Assembly: GCA_032718475.1 (NCBI GenBank)
Contig: JAUCBJ010007415.1
Coordinates: 1-30,834, forward strand
Length of the DNA stretch: 30,834 nucleotides
Source of the DNA: Nemertoderma westbladi
Taxonomy: Eukaryota > Xenacoelomorpha > Nemertodermatida > Nemertodermatidae
Direction: 5' to 3'
Shown: positions 20,546-29,570 of the stretch, in pieces
Position numbering within the stretch: position 1 is the stretch's first letter
Layout of the letters: each line of letters starts with the position of its first letter
Program-made: the position numbers and the translations under genes
Notes under the pieces: generated by a model
Told to the model about the DNA's origin: nothing
The model's database searches: none
The model's input: the letters and a program-made list of their open reading frames with translations, nothing else

Positions 20546-21914
20546 GTATCAATCTATCTATATATTATATGATGGCCCGACTAAACCTTTTCTAAAGCTT
20601 TTCAATAACCTTCTGACCTTCACCTCAGAATTATCTAACTAAACTACCAAATCTTTGTATTATTTATTAATACCTATTTTATACATTTTGCATTAAGAAA
20701 GAGTTTTCTATTGCAAAATATAAATAAATAAAAAAATGCATTATTATTCCAAAGCTGCAAAGTGCAAATTCAATTCCCAGTAGATAAATCTACAGGGAGA
20801 TGGTTTCTCTATGGTGGTACAACTAATTGTGGGGCGAGACACGTAGTCGGCGAGCCTTTGCATACGGTTCATATAGGGCAAATGGGGCATGTCCGTCTGT
20901 CTGTCCGTCTGTCTGTCCGTCCGTCTGGTAAATGTTTGAACGCGAATTTCTCGGCATCGCTCGTTCGGAATTGAACCAAACTTAGTGAGTAAGTAGTAGA
21001 GAGAAAGTTTAGAAAGTTTGTAAAGTTTGGTGAAAAATCATGCAGTCTGACGTCAGCTACGACAGATTATGTTGTTTTTAGAAAATGTTAAATTTCTGGG
21101 GAAGGCCTCATTTTCCTGAGCTGAAATTTTGGTGGCCTGTAGAGAATCATGAAGTCTATCTTTTACGAAATTGAAAAGTTACGACATTTAATTGGGGATC
21201 CGCTAGAGACTCAGAAGTAATGACATAGGCCTACCGGTACGGTACTGCTGTACAGTGCTGCACTGGTAAGTACGAAATTGCAGAATAACAATTTGACACC
21301 ACCTAGCGGATTAACATATGATTGTATATTGAATGAATACATTTATAGCATGGGATATGGGGTCCAAACTAGACATGCCCCATTTGCTCTATATGAACCG
21401 TATGCCAAGGCTTGCCGACTACGTGCTGCGCGAAGTCCCCACGAACGTGTTATTGTGGTAGACGTGAGTGGATTTACCAACCATTATGAATTTACCAACC
21501 ATTATGACAATTAATTAGGTTGTAGTCTAACACAGTCACACCTTTCCTAAAAATTTTCAATGTCATGAGTTTTCTTAATTCTAGAATATTTTTTGCAACA
21601 TGTGAGATTCATTCTAGAATATTATTATTGCAGGGAATAATATTATAACAATAATACATTTTGATTTTTTTCTTTGATTTTATTCTTGTTGTTCTACAGT
21701 TCCTATTACTTTCATATTATTTTCTCAGTTTTAAATGGATTTCCATTTAAATACTTTTCTCAATTATTACATCTCGTCATAATTGTTGAATATCATATCG
21801 TAACCGGACTGGCGGTCATTTAATTGCGATTAGGTTTCAATATGTAGTTTTTGTAGATGTTAGAGATTTATTTATTTACTAATTCAATTTCTCCCCCACT
21901 GCCTCGACTCGTAG
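20546..21914 (+). other. KLHL20: KLHL20 intron 1
   Basis: Donor CAG|GTATCA and acceptor after a C/T-rich tract (TTTCTCCCCCACTGCCTCG) ending CGTAG. The intron carries an inverted-repeat element with arms at 20834-20893 and 21372-21431. The small open frames inside it are not genes. Confidence 0.9.
20834..21431. mobile_element. Foldback/MITE-like element in KLHL20 intron 1
   Basis: Two 60-bp arms (20834-20893 and 21372-21431) are inverted copies, with about 54 of 60 positions matching. The shared core includes CACGTAGTCGGC, GCATACGGTTCATATAG and CAAATGGGGCATGTC. Directly inside the left arm is a run of CCGTCTGTCTGT repeats. The right arm's inner flank lacks it. No clear target duplication was found and there is no coding interior. 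The transposon superfamily is unknown. Confidence 0.75.
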
Positions 21915-22512
21915 GTTCTGCAACACGTGCGACTCCCGTTACTGAACCCCAAGTTCCTAGTTGGCACGGTGGGCGCGGACCCCTTGATCCGAGGCGACGA
22001 GGGTTGTCGCGATCTCGTAGACGAGGCCAAGAACTACCTGCTGTTACCGCAGGAACGCCCGTTGATGCAGGGGCCGCGAACCCAGCCTCGCAAACCCTCC
22101 CGTTGCGGGGACGTTGTGTTCGCGGTGGGCGGCTGGTGCAGCGGCGACGCCATCTCCAGCGTCGAACGCTACGAACCCGAGACCAACGAGTGGCGCATGG
22201 TGGCGCCGATGAATAAACGGCGGTGTGGCGTGGGTGTGGCGGTTCTAGAATGCCTCCTGTACGCGGTGGGGGGCCATGACGGCGGCTCCTACCTGAACAG
22301 TAACGAGCGATACGACCCCAAGACCAACCAGTGGTACAACGACGTGGCCCCCACGAGCACCTGTAGGACCAGCGTGGGGGTGGCCGTGTTGGACGGGTTC
22401 CTGTACGCGGTCGGCGGCCAGGACGGGGTCTCCTGTCTCAACATAGTCGAGCGTTACGAACCGAGTACCAACAGATGGACTCGGGTCGCCTCTATGATGA
22501 CACGCAGACTGG
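21915..22512 (+). CDS. KLHL20: KLHL20 exon 2: end of BACK domain, Kelch repeats 1-3
   Basis: Residues 242-440 plus the first base of codon 441. It opens [25 protein letters not shown] and [20 protein letters not shown], the end of BACK and the linker, which are almost unchanged from the vertebrate protein. Three Kelch blades follow, each with the AVGG doublet and a Y-(6)-W spacing: [32 protein letters not shown] and [18 protein letters not shown]. The beta-propeller recruits the substrate. The acceptor is at 21914 and the exon ends CTGG before GTTAGA (phase 1). GTTAGA is a weak donor, and a long array of GTAAGG-bearing repeats starts 43 bp further on. Confidence 0.95.
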
Positions 22513-24234
22513 GTTAGACTATCCGTTATATTTAATAGCTCGATTACTAGGCACAAGGAACTCTGTCTGTAAGGAACTCTGTCTGTAAGGAACTCTGTCT
22601 GTAAGGAACTCTGTCTGTAAGGAACTCTGTCTGTAAGGAACTCTGTCTGTAAAGAACTCTGTCTGTAAGGAACTCTGTCTGTAAGGAACTCTGTCTGTAA
22701 GGAACTCTGTCTGTAAGGAACTCTGTCTGTAAGGAACTCTGTCTGTAAGGAACTCTGTCTGTAAAGAACTCTGTCTGTAAGGAACTCTGTCTGTAAGGAA
22801 CTCTGTCTGTAAGGAACTCTGTCTGTGAGGAACTCTGTCTGTAAGGAACTCTGTCTGTAAAGAACTCTGTCTGTAAGGAACTCTGTCTGTAAGGAACTCT
22901 GTCTGTAAGGAACTCTGTCAGTAAGGAACTCTGTCTGTAAGGAACTCTGTCTGTAAGGAACTCTGGCTGTAAGGAACTCTGTCTGTGAGGAACTCTGTCA
23001 GTAAGGAACTCTGTCTGTAAGAAACTCTGTCTGTAAGGAACTCTGTCTGTAAGGAACTCTGGCTGTAAGGAACTCTGTCTGTGAGGAACTCTGTCTGTAA
23101 GGAACTCTGTCTGTGAGGAACTCTGTCTGTAAGGAACTCTGTCTGTAAGGAACTCTGTCTGTAAGGAACTCTGTCTGTAAGGAACTCTGTCTGTAAGGAA
23201 CTCTGTCTGTAAGGAACTCTGTCTGTAAGGAACTCTGTCTGTAGAGGAACTCTGTCTGTAAGGAACTCTGTCTGTAAGGAACTCTGTCTGTAAGGAACTC
23301 TGTCTGTAAGGAACTCTGTCTGTGAGGAACTCTGTCTGTAAGGAACTCTGTCTGTAAGGAACTCTGTCTGTAAGGAACTCTGTCTGTAAGGAACTCTGTC
23401 TGTAAGGAACTCTGTCTGTAAGGAACTCTGTCTGTAAGGAACTCTGTCTGTAAGGAACTCTGGCTGTAAGGAACTCTGTCTGTAAGGAACTCTGTCTGTA
23501 AGGAACTCTGTCTGTAAGGAACTCTGTCTGTAAGGAACTCTGTCTGTAAGGAACTCTGTCTGTAAGGAACTCTGTCTGTAAGGAACTCTGTCTGTAAGGA
23601 ACTCTGTCTGTAAGGAACTCTGTCTGTAAGGAACTCTGTCTGTAAGGAACTCTGTCTGTAAGGAACTCTGTCTGTAAGGAACTCTGTCTGTAAGGAACTC
23701 TGTCTGTAAGGAACTCTGTCTGTAAGGAACTCTGTCTGTAAGGAACTCTGTCTGTAGAGGAACTCTGTCTGTAAGGAACTCTGTCTGTAAGGAACTCTGT
23801 CTGTAAGGAACTCTGTCTGTAAGGAACTCTGTCTGTAAGGAACTCTGTCTGTAAGGAACTCTGTCTGTAAGGAACTCAGTCTGTAAGGAACTCTGTCTGT
23901 GAGGAACTCTGTCTGTAAGGAACTCTGTCTGTAAGGAACGCTGTTAACTTGCAGGTGGAACGCATCGCATTGTGTCTCTAAATAATCGTTGGACTTATTT
24001 AATTACAAACTATTTATTTTCTATTTTACTTTCACCCCCAGCTGAACTGTTTAATCTCTATTTCCTATATGGAGTTTAGAGCCACAATAATGTCAGAAAA
24101 CTAAAAAAATTGAAAACAAAACATTGCCGGTGTCTTTTTTATTTTTTTACAGTAAAAATAAAGTTATGTTATGTAAAATATAATTAGTGTATAATTGCCA
24201 CCCAGCATATCGGTGTTTTTGTTTTACGTTACAG
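22513..24234 (+). other. KLHL20: KLHL20 intron 2
   Basis: Donor G|GTTAGA; acceptor GTTTTACGTTACAG|GA. About 80% of its length is a single 16-bp tandem array (22555-23943). The remainder (23944-24234) is AT-rich with no recognised feature. Confidence 0.92.
22555..23943. repeat. 16-bp tandem array, about 87 copies
   Basis: The unit AAGGAACTCTGTCTGT is repeated from 22555 to the break at GGAACGCTGTTAAC. Substitution variants are scattered: GTGAGG, GGCTGT, GTCAGT, AAAGAA and one AACTCAGT. Two copies, near 23244 and 23757, carry the same GTAGAGG insertion and may be duplicates of each other in a larger block. Read on the sense strand, most units contain CTGTAAGG, which resembles a 5' splice site. 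Confidence 0.97.
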
Positions 24235-24713
24235 GAGTGGCGGTGGCTGTCCTCGGTGGCTGTCTCTACGCTATCGGTGGCTCTGACGGCTCTATCCCAT
24301 TAAACACCGTAGAGAAGTACGACCCGCGCACTAACCGCTGGATCCAGGTCACCGCCATGAACACGCGGAGGAAGCACCTCGGGTGCGCGGTCTTTAACGA
24401 CCACATCTACGCGGTGGGCGGCCGGGACGACCAGACGGAACTGAGCAGCGGGGAACGCTACAACCCCGCCTCCAATACATGGCAACCCGTGGTCGCTATG
24501 ACGTCACGCCGCAGCGGGGTCGGTCTGGCCGTCTGCTCCGGGCAGCTCATGGCCGTCGGAGGGTTCGACGGTAATACGTACCTGAAGACCGTCGAGGTCT
24601 ACGACGTAGTGGCGAACTCGTGGAAGTTATGCGGCGCGATGAACTACCGGAGACTCGGTGGCGGTGTCGGTGTCGTTAAACTGCCGAGGTGCGAGAGTCA
24701 TCTGTGGCACTGA
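24235..24713 (+). CDS. KLHL20: KLHL20 exon 3: Kelch repeats 4-6 and C-terminus
   Basis: It completes codon 441 (G|GA, Gly) and continues [19 protein letters not shown], then [18 protein letters not shown] and [18 protein letters not shown], for a total of six Kelch blades with exon 2. The C-terminus CESHLWH closes the propeller as in vertebrate KLHL20 (CESHIW), with a TGA at 24711-24713. The spliced coding length is 1800 nt (599 residues), close to the human 609, and all phases fit. In vertebrates KLHL20 targets proteins such as DAPK1 and PML. Those partners are not shown here. Three coding exons is compact compared with the vertebrate gene. No broken motif is seen and the gene appears functional. 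Confidence 0.95.
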
Positions 24714-25107
24714 GGGTCCGACATCGGAGTTTATAGCGGGAAACCTAATATTGTGCAGATATTATAATGTTTTGTTACTTTTTTAGCCTTTCATTATTTC
24801 CGTTTGTAATGTAAGTGAGATTCTTCGAACCGCCCTCTAGCTAGTCAGCCATATTGGGTTATTGGTCTTTGTGCTGTAGATTTTAATGCCGTCTTGGTTT
24901 AATATTATTTGTTTTAATAATTTACTGGCTATTAAATCACACATTTTAATATTAATAATATACAATCTATTTTGAAATTATAACTGGTAATTGATAATTG
25001 TTCTCGTGAAGTTCTCTAAAATATCGGCGTGATAATTTTAATTTCTATCTGATTAATTAATAATTTACGTCATCATAAAAGGTTTATATAAATTATTTAT
25101 TACATTG
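24714..25107. other. KLHL20 3' flank
   Basis: AT-rich, and likely to hold the 3' UTR. ATTAAA at 24931-24936 is a possible variant polyadenylation signal. No other feature is recognised. Confidence 0.4.
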
Positions 25108-25173
25108 TAAATAATGTAGAACATTGTTTCCACTATTATACTCGAGATAATTTATTATCCGAACGTGGCGAGG
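25108..25173. repeat. Block L, locus 3 (half copy)
   Basis: TAAATAATGTAGAACATTG, CTCGAGATAATTTATTATCC and GAACGTGGCGAGG match the left half of the block at 1550-1663. The second arm of the inverted repeat is missing, because the ACGTGT array starts in its place at about 25188. Confidence 0.7.
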
Positions 25174-25187
25174 TAATTTGGGGGATT

Positions 25188-25911
25188 TTACACGTACGTG
25201 TACATGTGTTCGTACGTGTACGTATACGTGTACGTGTACGTTACGTACGTGTGTACGTACATGTACGTGTGTACGTACGTGTACGTGTACGTACGTGTAC
25301 ATGTACGTACGTGTTCGAGTACGCGTGTACGTACATGTACGTGTGTACGTACGTGTACGTGTGTACGTACGTGTACGTGTACGTACGTGTTCGAGTACGC
25401 GTGTACGTGTGTACGTACGTGTACATGTATGTACGTGTACATGTACATGTACGTACGTGTACGTGTACATTAACATGTACGTACGTGTACGTATACGTGT
25501 ACGTATACGTATACGTGTACGTATACGTGTACATCTACGTGTACGTGTACATGTACATGTACGTACGTGTACGTGTACATTAACGTGTACGTACGTGTAC
25601 GTGTACGTACGTGTACATGTACGTACGTCTACATGTACGTACGTGTACGTGTACATGTATGTATGTGTACGTCTACGTGTACGTACGTGTACGTGTACAT
25701 TAGCATGTACGTACGTGTACGTATACGTGTCCGTATACGTTACGTGTACATTAACGTGTACGTACGTGTACGTGTACGTCTACGTGTACGTCTATGTGCA
25801 CGTCTACGTGTACGTCTACGTGTACGTCTACGTGTACGTCTACGTGTACGTCTACGTGTACGTGTACGTGTACATTAACGTGTACGTACGTGTACGTGTG
25901 TACGTACGTGT
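25188..25911. repeat. ACGTGT-rich degenerate tandem array
   Basis: About 720 bp built from TACGTG, TACG and TACATG steps (for example GTACGTGTACGTACGTGT), with interspersed marks such as GTACATTAACGTG, TGTTCGAGTACGCG and a late GTCTACGTGTAC subarray (about 25775-25860). Almost every base alternates pyrimidine-purine. The array resumes after the SINE at 26192-26246. Its many open frames in all phases are compositional. Confidence 0.96.
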
Positions 25912-26184
25912 AGCAAGCAAAGCAAACAGTCGGCCGAAGCCGGAGGCGACCCGAAGGCTCCTCTTTCGATAGCTGCTACCCGAGGGTAGGGGTGGTCGCT
26001 ACTCCTATCTGCTACCCGAAGATAGGGGTGGGCGCTACTCCTATCCCAAGATTTGCTCCCAGTTATTTAACTGGTACTCATTTTATCGACCCCAGTGGAT
26101 GGAAGGCTGAGTGGACCCTGGCGGGGCTGAACCTACGACCAATAGATTGCAGGCCCGGCGCTCAACCAACTGAGCTACCCCGCC
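25912..26184 (-). mobile_element. tRNA-headed SINE nested in the ACGTGT array
   Basis: On the minus strand the element starts GGCGGGGTAGCTCAGTTGG (26184 downward), with a polymerase III A box TAGCTCAGTTGG (26177-26166) and a B box GGTTCAGCCCC (26133-26123) that lacks one base of GGTTCGANTCC. CCCCGCC just after the B box can pair with the starting GGCGGGG, as in a tRNA acceptor stem. The body includes GGTCGATAAAATGAGTACC and two diverged direct copies of a roughly 36-bp unit (25975-26047). The tail is TTTGCTTTGCTTGCT, a short repeat typical of SINE ends. No certain target duplication can be fixed inside the simple repeat. Confidence 0.8.
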
Positions 26185-26191
26185 TTTAGCT

Positions 26192-26246
26192 GACGTGTAC
26201 GTGTACGTGTACATTAACGTGTACGTGTGTTCATGTACGTGTACAT
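26192..26246. repeat. ACGTGT array, right remnant
   Basis: GACGTGTACGTGTACGTGTA and later GTGTACAT resume the array on the other side of the SINE. The last eight bases (26239-26246) are the left target duplication of the hAT-like element. Confidence 0.9.
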
Positions 26247-27421
26247 TAGGGATGCGACAGAGCTAAAATTTCATCCGGAGCCGGAGCCCGGAGGTTCCTC
26301 CGGATTACAATATGAGCTCCGGCCGGAGACGGAGCCGGAGCCGGAGGTTTGGTGATTGATAATTCCAGTGTATTATTATAGTAGACATAAACAGATATGT
26401 GTCCATGAGACATGGGGGGGGGGGGGGGGGGATTTGATGCAATTTCTTACGCGGCGAATTAATATCTCGCCTCAATGTTAAATTATCAATTAAGGGAAAT
26501 GAGCAATTTACAGTCGCATACTATTATAATCAAAACAATAAACTAACTATATTCAATATAACAGGTTACATTTTTTTTGGTAGTAATCAGCAGTTATTTG
26601 CGTCGATTTTCCCCTGGAGAGGGAAGGGATGAATTTATATTGCGTCCAAAGACTCCCTGCTGTAAAATGGTACATCAACCAATGGGTATCGTGACGAAGC
26701 CAAAAAACTATATTGGGGGGTGGGAGGGGGTGATACTCTACCGACATCAAAACAACGCAGGACATTATTATGACCATCGCTAATTATGTCTATAATTTAT
26801 GTCAGGTAATACGTCATAGGTCCTATAGTCCTGTGACATAATGTCCTGCGACAATAGCCTTATTTACAACAGCTATGATTACTAGTATAAAATTAATCTG
26901 TAACATGTGCTATCGAGTCTCGTTTATTGTTTTGGTTAGAATAATACCGGTCCGTCACTATATAACCTGCACCCTTCTCGACTGAAAAAACGACATGAAC
27001 AGTACCAACCTGTAGTGGATGCGGGTGGGGGTCAGTGGAATTGGGGTTCTAGACTGACGAACGAAACGATAGTACATGTACAGTATTTAATATTTTTAAT
27101 TAGGGAAGAATATTAATTGAATTAACTGAATCATTTCAATGTTTTTGTTTAAACATTTAAACAATTTCACAAGGGTGGGTGGGGGTTTATTAGGAAACTT
27201 AAAAATACAAGCTGTAAATTACTTAATGAGTTATTATGTTAATTACTATGATATTTACATTATTCATACATCAGAAAAACTTATTATTTTAATTCAAATT
27301 TCAACAACATAAGCTCCGGATTGGCTCCGGGTTAATTTGCCCGGAGCCGGAACCAGAGCCGGAACTAGAAAATTGGCCCGGAGCTCCGGATTTCCGGAGC
27401 CGGAGCTCTGTCGCATCCCTA
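26247..27421. mobile_element. Non-autonomous hAT-like element with 8-bp target duplication
   Basis: 1175 bp bounded by inverted termini TAGGGATGCGACAGAGCT (26247-26264) and its exact reverse complement ending at 27421. GTGTACAT flanks both ends exactly (26239-26246 and 27422-27429), which matches the 8-bp duplication of hAT transposons. The subterminal 90-100 bp on each side is packed with CCGGAGCCGG/GCTCCGG words, plausible transposase-binding repeats. The interior is AT-rich with an 18-G run at 26414-26431 and no transposase: open frames at 26553-26783 overlap on opposite strands and show no domain. It must have been moved in trans. Confidence 0.92.
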
Positions 27422-27464
27422 GTGTACATATACCTTAACGTTAACAAAGTTCGTAAAAGAAGTA

Positions 27465-27538
27465 AAAATAATGTAAACGGTATGAGAATAATGTTGTTGA
27501 TTGTTTGACACCATTTCTATGGAAGGAGTTAAAATAAT
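27465..27538. repeat. Block R, locus 3
   Basis: AAATAATGTAAACGG, GAGAATAATGTTGTTGATTG and TCTATGGAAGGAGTTAAAAT match 4190-4262. It lies right of the ACGTGT array just as the other copy lies right of the 73-bp array. Confidence 0.75.
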
Positions 27539-27559
27539 GTTCTATTTGAAAATAATAAC

Positions 27560-27656
27560 TATTTATTGTACGGTAAATAAAAAATATGCTTTATTTACCG
27601 TTCGTCCCGAGATCTAGGGGCGAAAAGGTAAATAACGTGTTTTATTTATCGTACAA
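27560..27656. repeat. Foldback element, diverged block L relative
   Basis: TATTGTACGGTAAATA at the left and TTTATCGTACAATA at the right are inverted, with a second internal pair (TTTATTTACCG and GGTAAATAACG). CCCGAGATC in the middle echoes CTCGAGATA of block L. A smaller foldback, AATCTATTTACCGC and GCGGTAAATAATG, occurs at 28090-28130. Confidence 0.6.
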
Positions 27657-27664
27657 TATGTCAA

Positions 27665-28929
27665 GTTAACGTTAAAATCATTCTTATTATTAAGTATTAA
27701 AGATATTATTGTTTAATAAGTAATTGAACATTGCACCAGTCGCACCGCAGTTATTCTTCGTCCTTATTGTGATTTGTTGATACCAAGGAAAAGGTGTTGT
27801 TGACAAGGATTCCAAATTTGTAAATAACTATTAATGTTGTTGAGAAATAGCTGAGATATGGGCGTTCAAAATGTGAAGGTATTAGCATCCGTTACAGCCT
27901 GCAGGACAGGCCATTTATTATATTTAATAAATAAATACACAATATTCTGGAACATAACTATATATTTTAAGATTATTAATTACTTGATGTCAGTTTACTA
28001 GTCGTGGCTACTCATTAAATAAATAAAATTACAGTGCAAAGTTGACTGATTGATGAGCAATAATCCCCTTCTACCTAAGTAAATAATGCAAATCTATTTA
28101 CCGCTAGCCCATTGACTGGGCGGTAAATAATGTTAATTTTAACAATAAAATATTTTAAATTGTTTTTGTGTGTTTGAGTGATTCCAAAATAAAAATTGCA
28201 TACAACAATTTTCTAGTATAGACACGGGATACTTACTGTAAAATGATCAGGTCATATAACACTGACTGGACTGACTAACTCACTCACTGATAATAATCAG
28301 GAACTCACTTCCTGCCTGGCGTATTTGATTAAACTTTGCAAGTACATTGCTTTGGTGGTTCATTATCGCGTTACAAAATTTCAGATTGATTCTATGTGTG
28401 GTATTCGATATATTTAGTTTTTTGACATTATTTAGTCGCGAAACTAAATGTATTTAGACATTCATTGACAGCTGTGGCAAAGGAATACATAGAGAGTTGG
28501 CTGTAGGAGTATTATTGGGCGGGCCTGACCCATTAGAATACATCAAAAGCAGCCCTATTAATTAACTAGAAAAGCCAGCAAGTTGGCTATAAGAAGACCG
28601 CCCATAGACAAACGTAGTGTAGCTGGTTCCCTCCCCAGAGAGTAATCCCAACCACTAAATGTCAATATGAATCTAAGATTTGAACGACCCTGTGCTTATA
28701 TTTAAATCCGCTGGCCTACCACCTAACACGTTCTTCAAATTTTTTATGTACTTTTGATGATTCTCTTTCCGATGATATATCGTTTTCTACCCCTTAACTT
28801 TCCCATACTTCCTCAAAGCCACCTATTTTAGTTAAAAGTTTGCTGTTATATATTATTTTATACTAAAATAATTTATTTTAAAGGAGGCCTACAATTGTAA
28901 ATATTCATATTCAATTCATAGACGAAACA
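27665..28929. other. AT-rich spacer
   Basis: No gene is recognised. Apart from the small foldback near 28090-28130 it holds nothing that I can name. Confidence 0.45.
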
Positions 28930-29201
28930 GCGGCTTGGTCTAATGGTAGCAATCTGATCTTTCTCTCAGGAGGCCCCAAGGTTCGATCCCTGGACGTCGC
29001 AGTACTTTTTGGGCAGTGGGCTTGAAATGCTACAGACTAGCTCTGCCCAGGTTTTCACTCTTTACTGGTCGATAAATGGGAAGCATTGGAAGGGTTTACT
29101 GTGGAAGATCAAAGATCAGCCATGGTGGTGAACAGGCATTCCTTTAGGAAAGAGAGTTGAAGGGTTTACTGTGGAAGATCAAAGATCAGCCATGGTGGTG
29201 A
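28930..29201 (+). mobile_element. tRNA-headed SINE, left part
   Basis: The head 28930-29000 is tRNA-like: GCGGCTT...ACGTCGC can pair as an acceptor stem, the A-box region is TGGTCTAATGG, and a canonical B box GGTTCGATCC lies at 28980-28989. The anticodon loop would have eight bases, so a functional tRNA is unlikely. The body follows (TACTGGTCGATAAATGGG) and contains a 43-bp direct duplication (29089-29131 and 29159-29201, period 70). A 338-bp inverted-repeat element is inserted directly after the second copy. The SINE may continue to about 29570 beyond it. Confidence 0.72.
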
Positions 29202-29539
29202 TACGGTGGCTGAAAGCGGCCAAACAATATTAATTAAGCGTTTTTTTTTAATTTCAACCCGGGTTGATATTATTTTCAACCCGGGTTGATATTATTTTCA
29301 ACCCGGGTTGATATTATTTTCAACCCGGGTTGATATTATTTTCAACCCGGGTTGATATTATTTTCAACCCGGGTTGATATTATTTTCAAACCGGGTTGAT
29401 ATTATTTTCAACCCGGGTTGATATTATTTTCAACCCGGGTTGATATTATTTTCAACCCGGGTTGATATTATTTTCAACCCGGGTTGAAATTAAAAAAAAA
29501 CGCTTAATTAATATTGTTTGGCCGCTTTCAGCCACCGTA
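29202..29539. mobile_element. Inverted-repeat element with a palindromic 22-bp tandem core
   Basis: Perfect 66-bp terminal inverted repeats (29202-29267 and 29474-29539; outer end TACGGTGGCTGAAAGCGGCC) enclose a tandem array. TGGTGA is duplicated at 29196-29201 and 29540-29545. The upstream SINE duplicate (CATGGTGGTGAACA at 29121-29134) shows the uninterrupted target, confirming a 6-bp duplication. The core is 11 copies of CAACCCGGGTTG plus ATATTATTTT at exact 22-bp spacing (starts 29255 to 29475). Only copy 7 differs (CAAACCGGGTTG). There is no coding capacity. The superfamily is not determined. Confidence 0.93.
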
Positions 29540-29570
29540 TGGTGAACATATAATTATATGATGTTAGACA

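Noticed and set aside
25093-25972. Several long overlapping open frames of Thr/Tyr/Val/Arg/Cys repeats on both strands
   Set aside because: They come from the ACGTGT-type array, whose words contain no stop codon in several frames. Overlap on both strands and lack of any domain make coding implausible.
26108-26184. Functional tRNA-Ala-like gene on the minus strand
   Set aside because: The A box is perfect, but the B box lacks one base and the anticodon stem does not pair. SINE sequence and a TTTGC tail follow.
26553-26783. Overlapping plus and minus open frames inside the hAT-like element
   Set aside because: Too short for a transposase, no hAT dimerisation or DDE phrase, and they overlap on opposite strands.
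28930-29000. Functional tRNA gene
   Set aside because: A and B boxes are good, but the anticodon loop has eight bases, stem pairing is imperfect, and a SINE body follows directly. It is better read as a SINE head.
29255-29486. CRISPR-like array of palindromic repeats
   Set aside because: The 10-bp spacers are all identical, the genome is animal, and the array is enclosed in transposon termini.
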